This document shows, piece by piece, positions 18,134 to 25,746 of a stretch of DNA of 32,143 nucleotides. The notes under the pieces are model-generated. The model was not told the origin of the DNA and ran no database searches. It saw nothing but the letters and a program-made list of their open reading frames with translations. Both the position numbers and the translations under genes were made by a program. Numbering within the stretch: the first letter of the stretch is position 1; the number at the start of each line of letters is the position of its first letter. Origin of the DNA: Richelia intracellularis (GTDB lineage Bacteria; Cyanobacteriota; Cyanobacteriia; Cyanobacteriales; Nostocaceae); contig CBZS010000009.1 in assembly GCA_000613065.1 (NCBI GenBank), positions 1 to 32,143 of the forward strand, read 5' to 3'.

Positions 18134-19116
18134 TATTTTTTCTTTCCACCAAACAAACCACCAAACAAACCGCCACCCTCAGATTTATTTGCTGATTTAG
18201 CTCCAGCCGAACTTGCTTTGGGCTTGTTAGCACTGGATTTTGCTAAAATCTGTTCAACTCCACGCTTGCCCGCCGATGCTTGTTCATCATTGGGGTCTAG
18301 TTGTAGGGCACGGTCAAAATGCACTTTTGCCATTGTGGTTTGATTTTGCCTTAAATAGACCACTCCAATCAAGCTATGACAAGCACTATTATTTGGCTCC
18401 ATCTTCAATGCATCTTGTAATTCCACCCTTGCAGCCTCGAATTTATTTTTTGCCACTAAATCTTGGGCGCGGCGGATGTATTGAACTACACGGGACTCTT
18501 CAGTCGCAGGTGGTGATTTTTTCGGGGGTGTGCTGGTTTTACTGGAAGGAGGAGCAGTGGTAGTTTGCTCTGGTTGAGTTGGAGGAGTAGGAGGCCATGG
18601 TGCGGGGGTGGGTACTGGTTGTTTGGCTAGGCTGTTCCCCCCAGTCCGAATTAAGTAAACTAAATTTAATTCGCTGATGATAGAAATTTTAGCGTTCGCG
18701 TCTTTTAAGGAGTCATACTGTTCGCTGGCAATTTTAGCGATCGCACCTTTGTAAGCTTGTTCTACATTGGGTGTTTTTGCTAATTGTTTTGCGATATCGC
18801 TGCTCAACTCTACCGAGATAGAGTCTGTTTGTAAACGTTTAGCTGTTTGAGAAAGAATTAACACATATTCAGCGTAGTCCTGTTCTACTGACAGCTTTTC
18901 ATAAGCTGGATTTACTAACTTTGATAGCAACCGGTTTGCCAATTTGTTCTCATCTTCGCTCACCTGTCGCAAACTATCAGGATGTAAGCAACGTACTATT
19001 TTTAGGTATCTTTTACGGACATCCTTAACTGTGCCATCTAAGGGAATACACAAAATAGCATGGTAATCAATGAAATCATATTTAAACAAACCACGATCTA
19101 ATTGAAAAGATAACAT
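18133..19116 (-). CDS. J-domain-like / TPR protein
   Basis: A 327-residue protein. Residues 17-60 form a J domain (DYHAILCIPLDGTVKDVRKRYLKI, then LHPDS with the HPD motif). A proline-rich linker (PVPTPAPWPPTPPTQPEQTT) spans about residues 168-200. TPR repeats follow: AARVELQDALKMEPNNSACHSLIGVVY and AKVHFDRALQLDPNDEQAS. The C-terminus is lysine/glycine-rich (GGGLFGGLFGGKKK). It is probably a DnaK-linked co-chaperone or scaffold. It overlaps hisZ by TAATG, which suggests a shared transcript without a known functional link. Confidence 0.85.
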   Translation of the reverse strand: MLSFQLDRGLFKYDFIDYHAILCIPLDGTVKDVRKRYLKIVRCLHPDSLRQVSEDENKLANRLLSKLVNPAYEKLSVEQDYAEYVLILSQTAKRLQTDSISVELSSDIAKQLAKTPNVEQAYKGAIAKIASEQYDSLKDANAKISIISELNLVYLIRTGGNSLAKQPVPTPAPWPPTPPTQPEQTTTAPPSSKTSTPPKKSPPATEESRVVQYIRRAQDLVAKNKFEAARVELQDALKMEPNNSACHSLIGVVYLRQNQTTMAKVHFDRALQLDPNDEQASAGKRGVEQILAKSSANKPKASSAGAKSANKSEGGGLFGGLFGGKKK

Positions 19117-19210
19117 AGGAACATAGAAAAATTACTTAGTAAATTAAGTCTTTCAGATGCTTTCTAGTTTACTTTACTTATTGTATACAGCGACAAATTT
19201 AACATTGGTT

Positions 19211-20023
19211 CTAACCCCATGTACTCAGTGCTGGTACTTGTAGTAATTCTTGACTTAAACTGCTGTAAATTAAGCCATTAGTAGCTAAAATTCTCCCAGA
19301 ATATAACTCTAGTGGACTGCCATCATAGGCGGTAACTTTCCCTCCAGCTTCTTGGACTAAAATCACTCCAGCACTAATATCCCAGGGAGACAAGCCTCTT
19401 TCCCAGTATCCATCAACACGTCCGCAGGCTACGTGTGCTAGATCGATAGACGCAGATCCACTACGCCTTACTCCCTGGGTTAGGTGGGTAAGATGACAAA
19501 ATTCTGCATAATTATTATCCGTTGTTTCTCGGCGATCGTAAGCAAATCCCGTAACTAACAAAGATTTACTGAGTTCAGTAGTTTTAGACACCTGAATGGA
19601 ACGACGATTAAGTGTAGCTCCTAAGCCTGCAGCAGCCCGGAAAAGTTCCTTGTGGAAGGGATCGTAAATTACACCCAGTTGAGGTACGCCATTAATTAAT
19701 AAACCGATGGAGACAGCAAAACAAGGATATTGGTGGGCGAAATTGGTGGTTCCATCTAAGGGGTCAATTGCCCAGAGATATTCATTTTGCTGGTTTCCTA
19801 ATTTACCGGACTCTTCCGCCAAAATTGCGTGTTCGGGAAAATGACGATGTAAATAATCTAACACAACTGTTTCAGATGCTTTATCTGCTACAGTGACTAA
19901 ATCTCCCGGTCGCCCTTTTTCTGTAATTGCATCTTCTACCTTACCCAAATAGTCTTGTAAGACTGCTCCAGCAGCTAAAGCCGCTTCCGTGGCAACATCG
20001 AGAAATATTTGTAAGTTAGACAT
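19211..20023 (-). CDS. suhB: Inositol-1-monophosphatase family protein
   Basis: Start at MSNLQIFLDVATEAALAAGAVL (270 residues), matching cyanobacterial homologues. It is a Mg-dependent, Li-sensitive sugar-phosphate phosphatase. Metal ligands are visible in LAEESG, IDPLDGTTNF and the C-terminal SPWDISAGVILVQEAGG. In cyanobacteria such enzymes hydrolyse inositol monophosphate and sometimes fructose-1,6-bisphosphate, so the exact substrate is uncertain. It is one of several minus-strand genes in a row. Confidence 0.9.
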   Translation of the reverse strand: MSNLQIFLDVATEAALAAGAVLQDYLGKVEDAITEKGRPGDLVTVADKASETVVLDYLHRHFPEHAILAEESGKLGNQQNEYLWAIDPLDGTTNFAHQYPCFAVSIGLLINGVPQLGVIYDPFHKELFRAAAGLGATLNRRSIQVSKTTELSKSLLVTGFAYDRRETTDNNYAEFCHLTHLTQGVRRSGSASIDLAHVACGRVDGYWERGLSPWDISAGVILVQEAGGKVTAYDGSPLELYSGRILATNGLIYSSLSQELLQVPALSTWG

Positions 20024-20040
20024 TATAAATTTTGGATACT

Positions 20041-20062
20041 TCGACAAGCTCAGTACAAGTTT
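20041..20062. repeat. Short dispersed repeat TTCGACAAGCTCAGTAC
   Basis: The motif TTCGACAAGCTCAGT is a short sequence I recall as recurring between genes in many cyanobacteria. It occurs once here, just upstream of the phosphatase gene. Identification is from memory. Confidence 0.35.
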
Positions 20063-20105
20063 TGGATTTTTTATTCGTGCCTTTCTCTTTTACCTTTGCC
20101 CTCCT

Positions 20106-20654
20106 TCAACGGTACTGACGGCGAAACTGATAAGGGGTAAGGGGCATAGGCTTTGCTGGGTTCCAAATTTCTTCAGCCATCAATCTTGCCCATTGTTGGG
20201 CGCGTTCTAAGCGGGGATTATATTTTTGATTAGGCGAATGTGCTACATATAAGACATAACCTTCTTCAACTAATTGCTCATTTAACAGTGTGCCATCTTT
20301 CCACACATAGGCCAGGGTTCTACCAATTTTGTCTCGGGCAAGAATATCAAATTCTAGGGTGACTGGTTCTTCTTTCCCAATCAGTTCTTGTAATCTTTTT
20401 CTTGCCCTAATTCCCCAAGGACGTTGACGTAAATCAGGTGCTTCCACACCAATCAACTTCACTTGAGAAATCAATGTAGGTTGATTCCCCATACCCAGGA
20501 CTTCCAAAGTTTGCCCACTAACTACCCGACTTACATTTACCTGTATTTTGACCGGTTGTTGTGACTTTTTACCAAATTGACATCCCCCTAGCAGAAAAGC
20601 GACACAAAAACCCGAAACTAATAGATGAGGCGGAAAAATTATCCTATTCAACAT
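20106..20654 (-). CDS. Thermonuclease-family (SNase-like) lipoprotein
   Basis: Start at MLNRIIFPPHLLV (182 residues). A lipoprotein signal with LLGGC cysteine at about residue 24 precedes the SNase fold (VNVSRVVSGQTLEVLG ... VKLIGVEAPDL ... ARKRLQELIGKEEPVTLEF ... DKIGRTLAYVWKDGTLLNEQLVEEGYV). The usual catalytic D-x-DT pair is not intact: the position of the usual GDT is SGQT, so nuclease activity is uncertain. Predicted to be anchored outside the cytoplasm. It lies between the phosphatase and ferredoxin genes. Confidence 0.85.
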   Translation of the reverse strand: MLNRIIFPPHLLVSGFCVAFLLGGCQFGKKSQQPVKIQVNVSRVVSGQTLEVLGMGNQPTLISQVKLIGVEAPDLRQRPWGIRARKRLQELIGKEEPVTLEFDILARDKIGRTLAYVWKDGTLLNEQLVEEGYVLYVAHSPNQKYNPRLERAQQWARLMAEEIWNPAKPMPLTPYQFRRQYR

Positions 20655-20717
20655 ACCACTCCACGACTCATGGTAATCACACATGAAACAAGTTAACCAC
20701 AAGGGTTACCCCTTCCT

Positions 20718-21086
20718 CTATTCTTCATCCAAAGGTAAACCTGCTTTCACTTTACCCTTGCCAAAAAATCTGCCAAACTGAAGCTCATATACCTCATCTT
20801 CATCCTGGGTTTCGACTTCCAAGTCAGAGCGAGCATAACTAACACACAAAAGTGCATAGCCTTTTTTCCGTAATACTGGGGATAAGCCTACTGCTTCTGG
20901 CTGATAAATCTCTCCCTGCAATACCCTCACAGCACAAGTCGTACAAGCACCGTTACGACAAGAAAATGGCAACTCCATACCCTGTTGTTCGGCACAGTGG
21001 AGGATATAACGGTCATCGGGAACTTGTACAGTATATTTAATATCTTTAGTGCGAACGTTAACCTGAATCTTGTAATTTTGGGGCAT
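20718..21086 (-). CDS. [2Fe-2S] ferredoxin with C-terminal extension (FdC2-type)
   Basis: Start taken at MPQNYKIQVNV (122 residues); an alternative start is 51 bases upstream, and longer ones overlap the tRNA. Cluster cysteines are in CRNGACTTC and a fourth in LLCVSYARSDLEVE. The C-terminal EDEVYELQFGRFFGKGKVKAGLPLDEE is the extension that marks plant and cyanobacterial ferredoxin C2, which differs from photosynthetic PetF. FdC2 is linked to photosynthetic electron use in plants, but its electron partners are unsettled. Confidence 0.85.
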   Translation of the reverse strand: MPQNYKIQVNVRTKDIKYTVQVPDDRYILHCAEQQGMELPFSCRNGACTTCAVRVLQGEIYQPEAVGLSPVLRKKGYALLCVSYARSDLEVETQDEDEVYELQFGRFFGKGKVKAGLPLDEE

Positions 21087-21167
21087 TTTCAGTACCAAAT
21101 TTGAGAAATATTCTTTAATGATTGCAGTTTCTGACATTTCATTGTACGATAGAACATCGTGGCACCT

Positions 21168-21254
21168 GGAGAGGTGGCCGAGTGGTTGAAGGCGCAGCAC
21201 TGGAAATGCTGTTATGCGGCAACGTATACGAGGGTTCGAATCCCTCCCTCTCCG
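21168..21254 (+). tRNA. tRNA-Ser (GGA anticodon)
   Basis: An 87-nt class II tRNA. The acceptor stem GGAGAGG/CCTCTCC with discriminator G is perfect. D-arm TGGCCGAGTGG is followed by the anticodon stem CAGCA/TGCTG with loop CTGGAAA, giving anticodon GGA for UCC/UCU serine codons. A long variable arm and the T-loop GGTTCGAATCC follow. The 3' CCA is not encoded, common in cyanobacteria. Confidence 0.96.
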
Positions 21255-21512
21255 TTATGACCAAGAAATTAAAATATAAACTGCTGTAATAAAAGCAAGA
21301 TATCTTGCAGATTTTCTAGGTAGTGATATTTATAAAATAATTACACAAGATTATTATTGTCCGATTTATCTGTTTCACCTGGAATAGGTTTAGTAGGGGA
21401 TGCGATGATTGACCTTGTTATTTTGCTTTGCGATCGCTTGTTAGACAAATCTCATGTCTAGTACAGCACGGCGTAAATAAAGTAACCATATTCCTAATTT
21501 TACTCAACTTTA

Positions 21513-21847
21513 GTGAAACTCAACAAATCTAATCATACTTGCAATGGACAGTGGCTAGTTTTAGCATCAATAGTAGTATTAGGTTTGTTAGTGTCAGTAA
21601 TGCTATAAAAACCTTTAAATACAATCCTGCTAGTTGCAAATTACATTCGCAGTTTGGGTTTATCGGTCCAACAAGCAAGATTTTGGATTGTTACCAGTGC
21701 CTCTTTTTCTGTATGGGATAACTCCATTTGTATCGCAGTTTGTTCAAAACTTCAGATCACCGCATACTACTCCCTGCCGTCATATTTGTGGGTCCAATTC
21801 TGGCTTTAATTGCAGATTTACTCTCACAATTATCAGTCACTGAATAA
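21513..21847 (+). pseudogene. Decayed FecCD-family (BtuC-like) permease fragment
   Basis: A possible N-terminus from GTG 21513 has one membrane segment (WLVLASIVVLGLLVSVML) and stops at 21606. After a gap, fragments in all three frames resemble the C-terminal half of FecCD permeases: SLGLSVQQARFWIVTSAS from 21651, then [13 protein letters not shown], then [20 protein letters not shown] ending in TAA at 21845. In intact permeases these parts lie in that order. The central transmembrane region is missing. The following cobalamin riboswitch suggests, but does not prove, a former vitamin B12 transporter. Confidence 0.45.
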
Positions 21848-22077
21848 TGGGAGATAGAAGATATAAATTATAGTTGTTCTACTTATTTTATTTTTCTTCT
21901 AAGTTAATAAATAAAATTATGTCAGTAGGGAATTGAAGTAGGGAGCAATGTTTTAAATCTACCGCTAAACTTGAGAATCAGTCCAAGACTGGCTGCACCA
22001 CAAGCTAAGTTATACAAACAATTAAAACTTAAGTTGTCCATTGCTTCCATATAGTATTTTGCTGTATGATTCCTAAC

Positions 22078-22200
22078 AAATAAGGTTCTAGTGAAAAGCA
22101 GCCACTAGAGGTAACGGGGAAAGTCTGGTGTAAATCCGGCACTGTCCCGCAGCTGTAAGCAAGGAAAAAACTTACCTTGTAAGTCAGAATACCCGCCAAA
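22078..22200 (+). promoter_or_regulatory. Cobalamin (AdoCbl) riboswitch
   Basis: The conserved core is present in order: AGCCACTAGAGG (B12-box region), GGGAAAGTCTGGTGTAAATCC, GGCACTGTCCCGCAGCTGTA and AGTCAGAATACCCGCC. It ends 36 bases before the start of the DUF1636 gene, so it is expected to repress that gene when cobalamin is plentiful. Confidence 0.93.
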
Positions 22201-22236
22201 AAATCAACACAACATAGCTAAATCTACGAGGTATAG

Positions 22237-22662
22237 ATGGCAGCAAATACAATATTCGTTTGTACGACCTGTGCAAGCAGGTGGGAGAATGGTAAGCGTG
22301 TTGGTGAAAGTGGTGGTGAAAAGCTACTCAAGCGCTTGCAGTCAGATTATCCCAACTGGGAATTAAACCAAGAATTTGTGATCCAACCAGTGGAATGCAT
22401 GAGTGCTTGCAGTCGTTCTTGCGTAATTTCCTTCGCTTCACCTGGTAAAACTACTTATGTTTTCGGAGAGATTTCACCTGATTTAACTCCCACAGAAGTT
22501 GATGGTGTTTTTTATTGTGCCGGTAAGTACTACGTACATCCAGAAGGTTCCTTACCTTGGTCAGAACGTCCCCAACCACTTAAAAAGGGACTTTTAGCAA
22601 AAATTCCAGCAGTTCCCATCCCCAGAGAAAAGAAAAATACTGAATTGGAACTGTGTAATTGA
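22237..22662 (+). CDS. DUF1636 metal-binding protein under cobalamin riboswitch
   Basis: A 141-residue protein with cysteine pairs in FVCTTC (residues 7-12) and VECMSACSRSCVISF, plus a late YCAGKYYVHPEGSLPW. This matches DUF1636, thought to bind a metal or Fe-S cluster through these cysteines. Such genes commonly sit under B12 riboswitches or near CobW/cobalt genes in cyanobacteria, so a role in cobalt or cobalamin supply is likely but unproven. No other B12 gene remains intact beside it in this window. Confidence 0.85.
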   Translation: MAANTIFVCTTCASRWENGKRVGESGGEKLLKRLQSDYPNWELNQEFVIQPVECMSACSRSCVISFASPGKTTYVFGEISPDLTPTEVDGVFYCAGKYYVHPEGSLPWSERPQPLKKGLLAKIPAVPIPREKKNTELELCN

Positions 22663-23007
22663 GAATTTGGGAATTTAATTGCAGCAAAATTTTGTCCTGA
22701 TTAAACCTTATCCTTGTCTAAATCTGGAGCCAGTCAAGGAATATAAGGTGCTGCTTAATAGGGCGCTTCCTCCCATAAAGGGAAATAAACAGATATTCAG
22801 GCTAACCTGTCAAAAACTATGGATTTCAGATTAGATGAGTTTTAATTTGAAGTCGAGGAAGCTAACTGGAAAACCCAATGAGATAAAGGTATTGATCAAA
22901 TTTGAATTGATAATACAACTTGACGAGCATATCCTTGAGGTTTTGCTTGCACAAACAGAATTGGGGCGTTGCTGACAGGACAATATTACTCATAGGATTA
23001 ATGTCTA
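22663..23007. other. Gap with a possible short reading frame and a repeat-end remnant
   Basis: 345 bases. An open frame from ATG 22835 to TGA 22975 would encode 46 residues (MSFNLKSRKLTGKPNEIKVL...), with no recognisable family. Its last codons overlap GGCGTTGCTGA at 22965-22975, which equals the end of the MITE-like element, so the frame may be a gene truncated by an element end. No terminator is obvious. Confidence 0.25.
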
Positions 23008-23496
23008 ATGCGAATAGGAAATGAACTCTGGCAAGGATATTTTGGTTACTGGCAAAACCGATTTATTCACCATAATATTTTGACTATTGGATACACCGCC
23101 TGGGATGGTTACATGAATGTAGGTAAGGGATGGGATGGTTACATGAATGTAGGTAAGGGAATGGTAGTTTGCGATGTTGTCGATGCAATCCCTCTCTTCA
23201 TAGATTGGAGTGTTGATGCGGTAACCTTCAATCAAGCATTCGTTCCTCAAGGGCAAGTAGTTTCGTATCTGCAAGCAATGGAGGTGAAGAAATATGTGGT
23301 AAGCGCACTGTATAAAGCGATCGCCACTTATGATCCCACCCAAGCAATAGTTATTCTGATTGTCGGTAACAGTACGGTAGATATCAACCTGCTACAAAAT
23401 CTAGGTATTCCCCTTGCTGAATGTTACAAGCAGGTACAGCAACGTCGGGTAGAATTTCAGCCTGCTCTAACTACTGTACCAAGGAGGGACTTATGA
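23008..23496 (+). CDS. Uncharacterised protein, first of a coupled paralogous pair
   Basis: A 162-residue protein of no family I recognise. It is related to the next gene over most of its length: IHHNILTIGYTAWDGY, the AFVPQGQVVSYLQAM region, ATYDPTQAIVILIVGNSTVDINLLQNLGIPLAECYKQV and a VEFQPA end all have counterparts. A perfect 30-bp tandem duplication adds WDGYMNVGKG a second time. No signal peptide or membrane segment is seen. The stop overlaps the next start as ATGA, implying coupled translation and a joint function. Confidence 0.6.
   Translation: MRIGNELWQGYFGYWQNRFIHHNILTIGYTAWDGYMNVGKGWDGYMNVGKGMVVCDVVDAIPLFIDWSVDAVTFNQAFVPQGQVVSYLQAMEVKKYVVSALYKAIATYDPTQAIVILIVGNSTVDINLLQNLGIPLAECYKQVQQRRVEFQPALTTVPRRDL
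23101..23160 (+). repeat. Perfect 30-bp tandem duplication inside a gene
   Basis: TGGGATGGTTACATGAATGT plus AGGTAAGGGA occurs twice with no mismatch at 23101-23130 and 23131-23160. It is frame-neutral and repeats ten residues. The paralogous neighbour has a single copy of the corresponding segment. Confidence 0.97.
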
Positions 23497-24050
23497 GTGA
23501 ATCTCCTAATACTCTGGACTGGCAGCAAGACTTTATAGCCACAAATTTATTAGCGATCGGTTACAATGCCTGGGTTGGGTATTCAAGCGGTGAACGCGGT
23601 GCGACCATTTGCAGTACTGATTCCCCTGCAATGCGGATTGCAGGGGAAACTTTCAAAAGCTATTTTGTACCCCGTTCTCGTTTACCCCCATTTTTGAATG
23701 TCTGGTTAGCAACTCCCGACACAGTTATTTTACGTCATCACTTTATGAATACCCATATTTTGGAAGCCGCAAATACCTATAATCCCGCAACTCAAGCCTT
23801 ACTATTACTGGAATCTTGCCACCAAACGACCTTCTTCTACTTAAAAAATTTGGGTTGCTGAATCAGGGGATGAATTAGCGTTTGAAACCATTGATAAATC
23901 GTTGAAAATGTAGTGAAATCATCCCCTGATTCAGCAACCCAAAAAAATTTACCCCTTACCCCACCCCAATGTTACGAACAGGTTTGCAAAGAGTGGACAG
24001 AATTTCAACCACAATCTACTCAATTATTGAAACAAAAACAATATGATTGA
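23493..24050 (+). pseudogene. Second paralogue of the pair, interrupted by a MITE-like element
   Basis: Starts at ATG 23493 after a strong AAGGAGGGAC and overlaps the upstream stop. The intact frame runs from MSESPNTLDWQQDF to FYLKNLG and then hits TGA at 23858-23860 supplied by the inserted element. Deleting 99 bases (element plus one target copy) restores FYLKNLPLTPPQCYEQVCKEWTEFQPQ and a stop at 24048. This restored tail aligns with the first paralogue (LQNLGIPLAECYKQV ... VEFQPA). As it stands the protein would lack about 35 C-terminal residues and may or may not work. Confidence 0.75.
23851..23941 (-). repeat. ~91-bp inverted-repeat (MITE-like) element, copy 3
   Basis: The ends TGGGTTGCTGAATCAGGGGA and TCCCCTGATTCAGCAACCCA are perfect inverted repeats. 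The core is the reverse complement of copies 1 and 2 (TGGTTTCAAACGCTAATTCATC read on the minus strand). An 8-9-bp target duplication AAAAAATT(T) flanks it at 23843-23850 and 23942-23949. It carries no gene. Confidence 0.92.
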
Positions 24051-24102
24051 TGTTCAATTAATTAGTCATCTCAAAAATCACCTACAATCCAATCCGGTTT
24101 AG
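24043..24102 (+). other. Possible 19-residue overlapping reading frame
   Basis: ATG 24043 overlaps the stop of the preceding gene (ATGATTGA) and reads MIDVQLISHLKNHLQSNPV before TAG at 24100. It could be the remains of a third coupled gene or noise; too short to decide. Confidence 0.2.
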
Positions 24103-24115
24103 GATCGAAAAAATT

Positions 24116-24937
24116 ATGGATAGCAATTTATCTCAATTCAAGTCAGTTTCTCCTAGACCAAAAGTAATTATTTTTACTTCTATACTTCATCTGGCAGTAT
24201 TATTAGTATTCCTACCCCACACCTTTAGTTGGTCTGCTGTGGGGGTAGCGGTATTTTTACATTGGATAACCATTGGTCTGGGAATTTCTTTTGGTTTTCA
24301 TCGTTTGGCTGCCCATCGAAGCTTACAAACTCCCAAATGGTTAGAGTATTTTTTGATTTTGTGCGGTACTTTAGCTCTTCAAGGAGGAGTACTTGGCTGG
24401 GTGGGATATCACAGACTACATCATTTGTATTCTGATAGACAAGGAGACCCTCATAACTCCAACCAAGGATTTTGGTGGAGTCATATCAATTGGTTAATGC
24501 ATTCGGTTCCCATGAGAACTGAACTTTCCCGCTTCACCAAAGACATTGCCAACGACTCATTTTATCGTTTTTGTCATAGATATTATGTTGAACTACAAAT
24601 AGCCTTAGCCGTAATCCTATATTTTCTCGGTGGGTGGTCTTTTGTAATTTGGGGAATCTTTGTCCGTTTATTTGTAGGACTTCACTCTACTATGTTTGTC
24701 AATAGTGCTTGTCATATGCTTGGCTATCGTACTCATGATTCACAAGACCAGTCTACTAACTGTTGGTGGGTTGCTTTGCTAACTTTTGGAGAAGGTTGGC
24801 ATAATAATCATCATGCCTTTCAATATTCAGCCCGTCATGGTTTGCAATGGTGGGAAATTGATATGACTTGGATCACAATTAGATTACTGCAATTCCTCAG
24901 ATTAGCCACTAATGTCAAGACTATAGACCAGAAATAA
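24116..24937 (+). CDS. Membrane fatty acid desaturase, Delta9 (acyl-CoA/acyl-lipid) type
   Basis: A 273-residue di-iron desaturase that introduces a cis double bond into acyl chains. Histidine boxes are HRLAAH (residue 62), HRLHH (residue 99) and HNNHH (about residue 230), the set of DesC-like Delta9 enzymes. Four membrane segments surround them (residues 17-37, 40-60, 80-97 and 155-185). It is complete and has no stops. The CFA-synthase-like pseudogene begins 43 bases later on the same strand, so the two were probably one operon for modifying unsaturated acyl chains. Confidence 0.9.
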   Translation: MDSNLSQFKSVSPRPKVIIFTSILHLAVLLVFLPHTFSWSAVGVAVFLHWITIGLGISFGFHRLAAHRSLQTPKWLEYFLILCGTLALQGGVLGWVGYHRLHHLYSDRQGDPHNSNQGFWWSHINWLMHSVPMRTELSRFTKDIANDSFYRFCHRYYVELQIALAVILYFLGGWSFVIWGIFVRLFVGLHSTMFVNSACHMLGYRTHDSQDQSTNCWWVALLTFGEGWHNNHHAFQYSARHGLQWWEIDMTWITIRLLQFLRLATNVKTIDQK

Positions 24938-24980
24938 TCCATGGTAACCTGCTGAAATGATCAAGAAGAATTAAAGAAAT

Positions 24981-25610
24981 ATGACTCAAACCCAAGAGCC
25001 CCATCAACAACATAGAGAAATCATTACCCCATCAAGCCAGAATTGGAGCGTTCGCATTTCTAGTTTACCTAGTGGATAACCCTATCTCTACCAACTTTTT
25101 AGCTATATTCAAGAGGGAAATTTAACAGTCATGAACCCAGCAGGTATGGTTTTACATTTTGGTAGAGATGAATTGTCACCAGCTCTGCGGTTACGCATTC
25201 ATAATCCCCATACCTATGACCGTATTTTGGCATTTTTTGGCGCACTTGGGTTTTGTGAAGCCTACATGGATCAGTGATGGGATGAGGAAAATAATAATCT
25301 TGTTGAGTTCATTGGGTTGTTTTATCGTAGTAACGTATATTCAAAAGCAAATAAACGGGTAACAATTCCATTGCTGTTTAAGGTGATAACTCAACGGCTG
25401 AGAACAGTCCCGACTCGAATTCAAAATAGCCGCAATAATATACAGTATCACTACGATTTAGGCAATAATTTCTATCAGTTTTTTCTCGATCCAACTTTGA
25501 CCTATTCCTGTGGTTATCAGATGCGATAAACCGATTCCCTAGAACAGATGCAACTTCAGAAACACGAATCATCTCTCTTCTGTCACTATCCGGATATTAT
25601 CAATAAAAGA
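24981..25610 (+). pseudogene. Cyclopropane-fatty-acyl-phospholipid synthase-like gene, 5' part
   Basis: One continuous frame begins at ATG 24981 (MTQTQEPHQQHREI) and carries stops at 25077 (TAA), 25275 (TGA) and 25527 (TAA). Between them are recognisable pieces: PYLYQLFSYIQEGNLTV, LGFCEAYMDQ-stop-WDEEN, and [23 protein letters not shown] followed by DSLEQMQLQKH. These are landmarks of the CFA/SAM-methyltransferase family. The TGA falls where many relatives have tryptophan (DGWWD). The SAM-binding core that should follow is missing where the IS cluster begins. The 3' part is at 29116-29547. Confidence 0.8.
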
Positions 25611-25746
25611 ATAAAAAAATAAAACTCTGAAAGGAAAGTGGGGCAATGGATCTAGAGTTACAAATCCTGAAACATTTAGCAAGAGATGCTCACCCAACAA
25701 TTGCCATCATAGATGAATATTGTGCAGAGTATAAGGACTTATTTAA

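Noticed and set aside
23101-23160. CRISPR-like repeat
   Set aside because: Only two abutting copies without spacers, inside a gene; it is a tandem duplication.
24229-24435. 68-codon frame inside the desaturase gene
   Set aside because: Out-of-frame shadow of a well-conserved desaturase.
25275-25277. In-frame TGA read as tryptophan or selenocysteine
   Set aside because: TAA stops occur in the same frame and no selenocysteine insertion element or code change is supported; all core genes use TGG for tryptophan.
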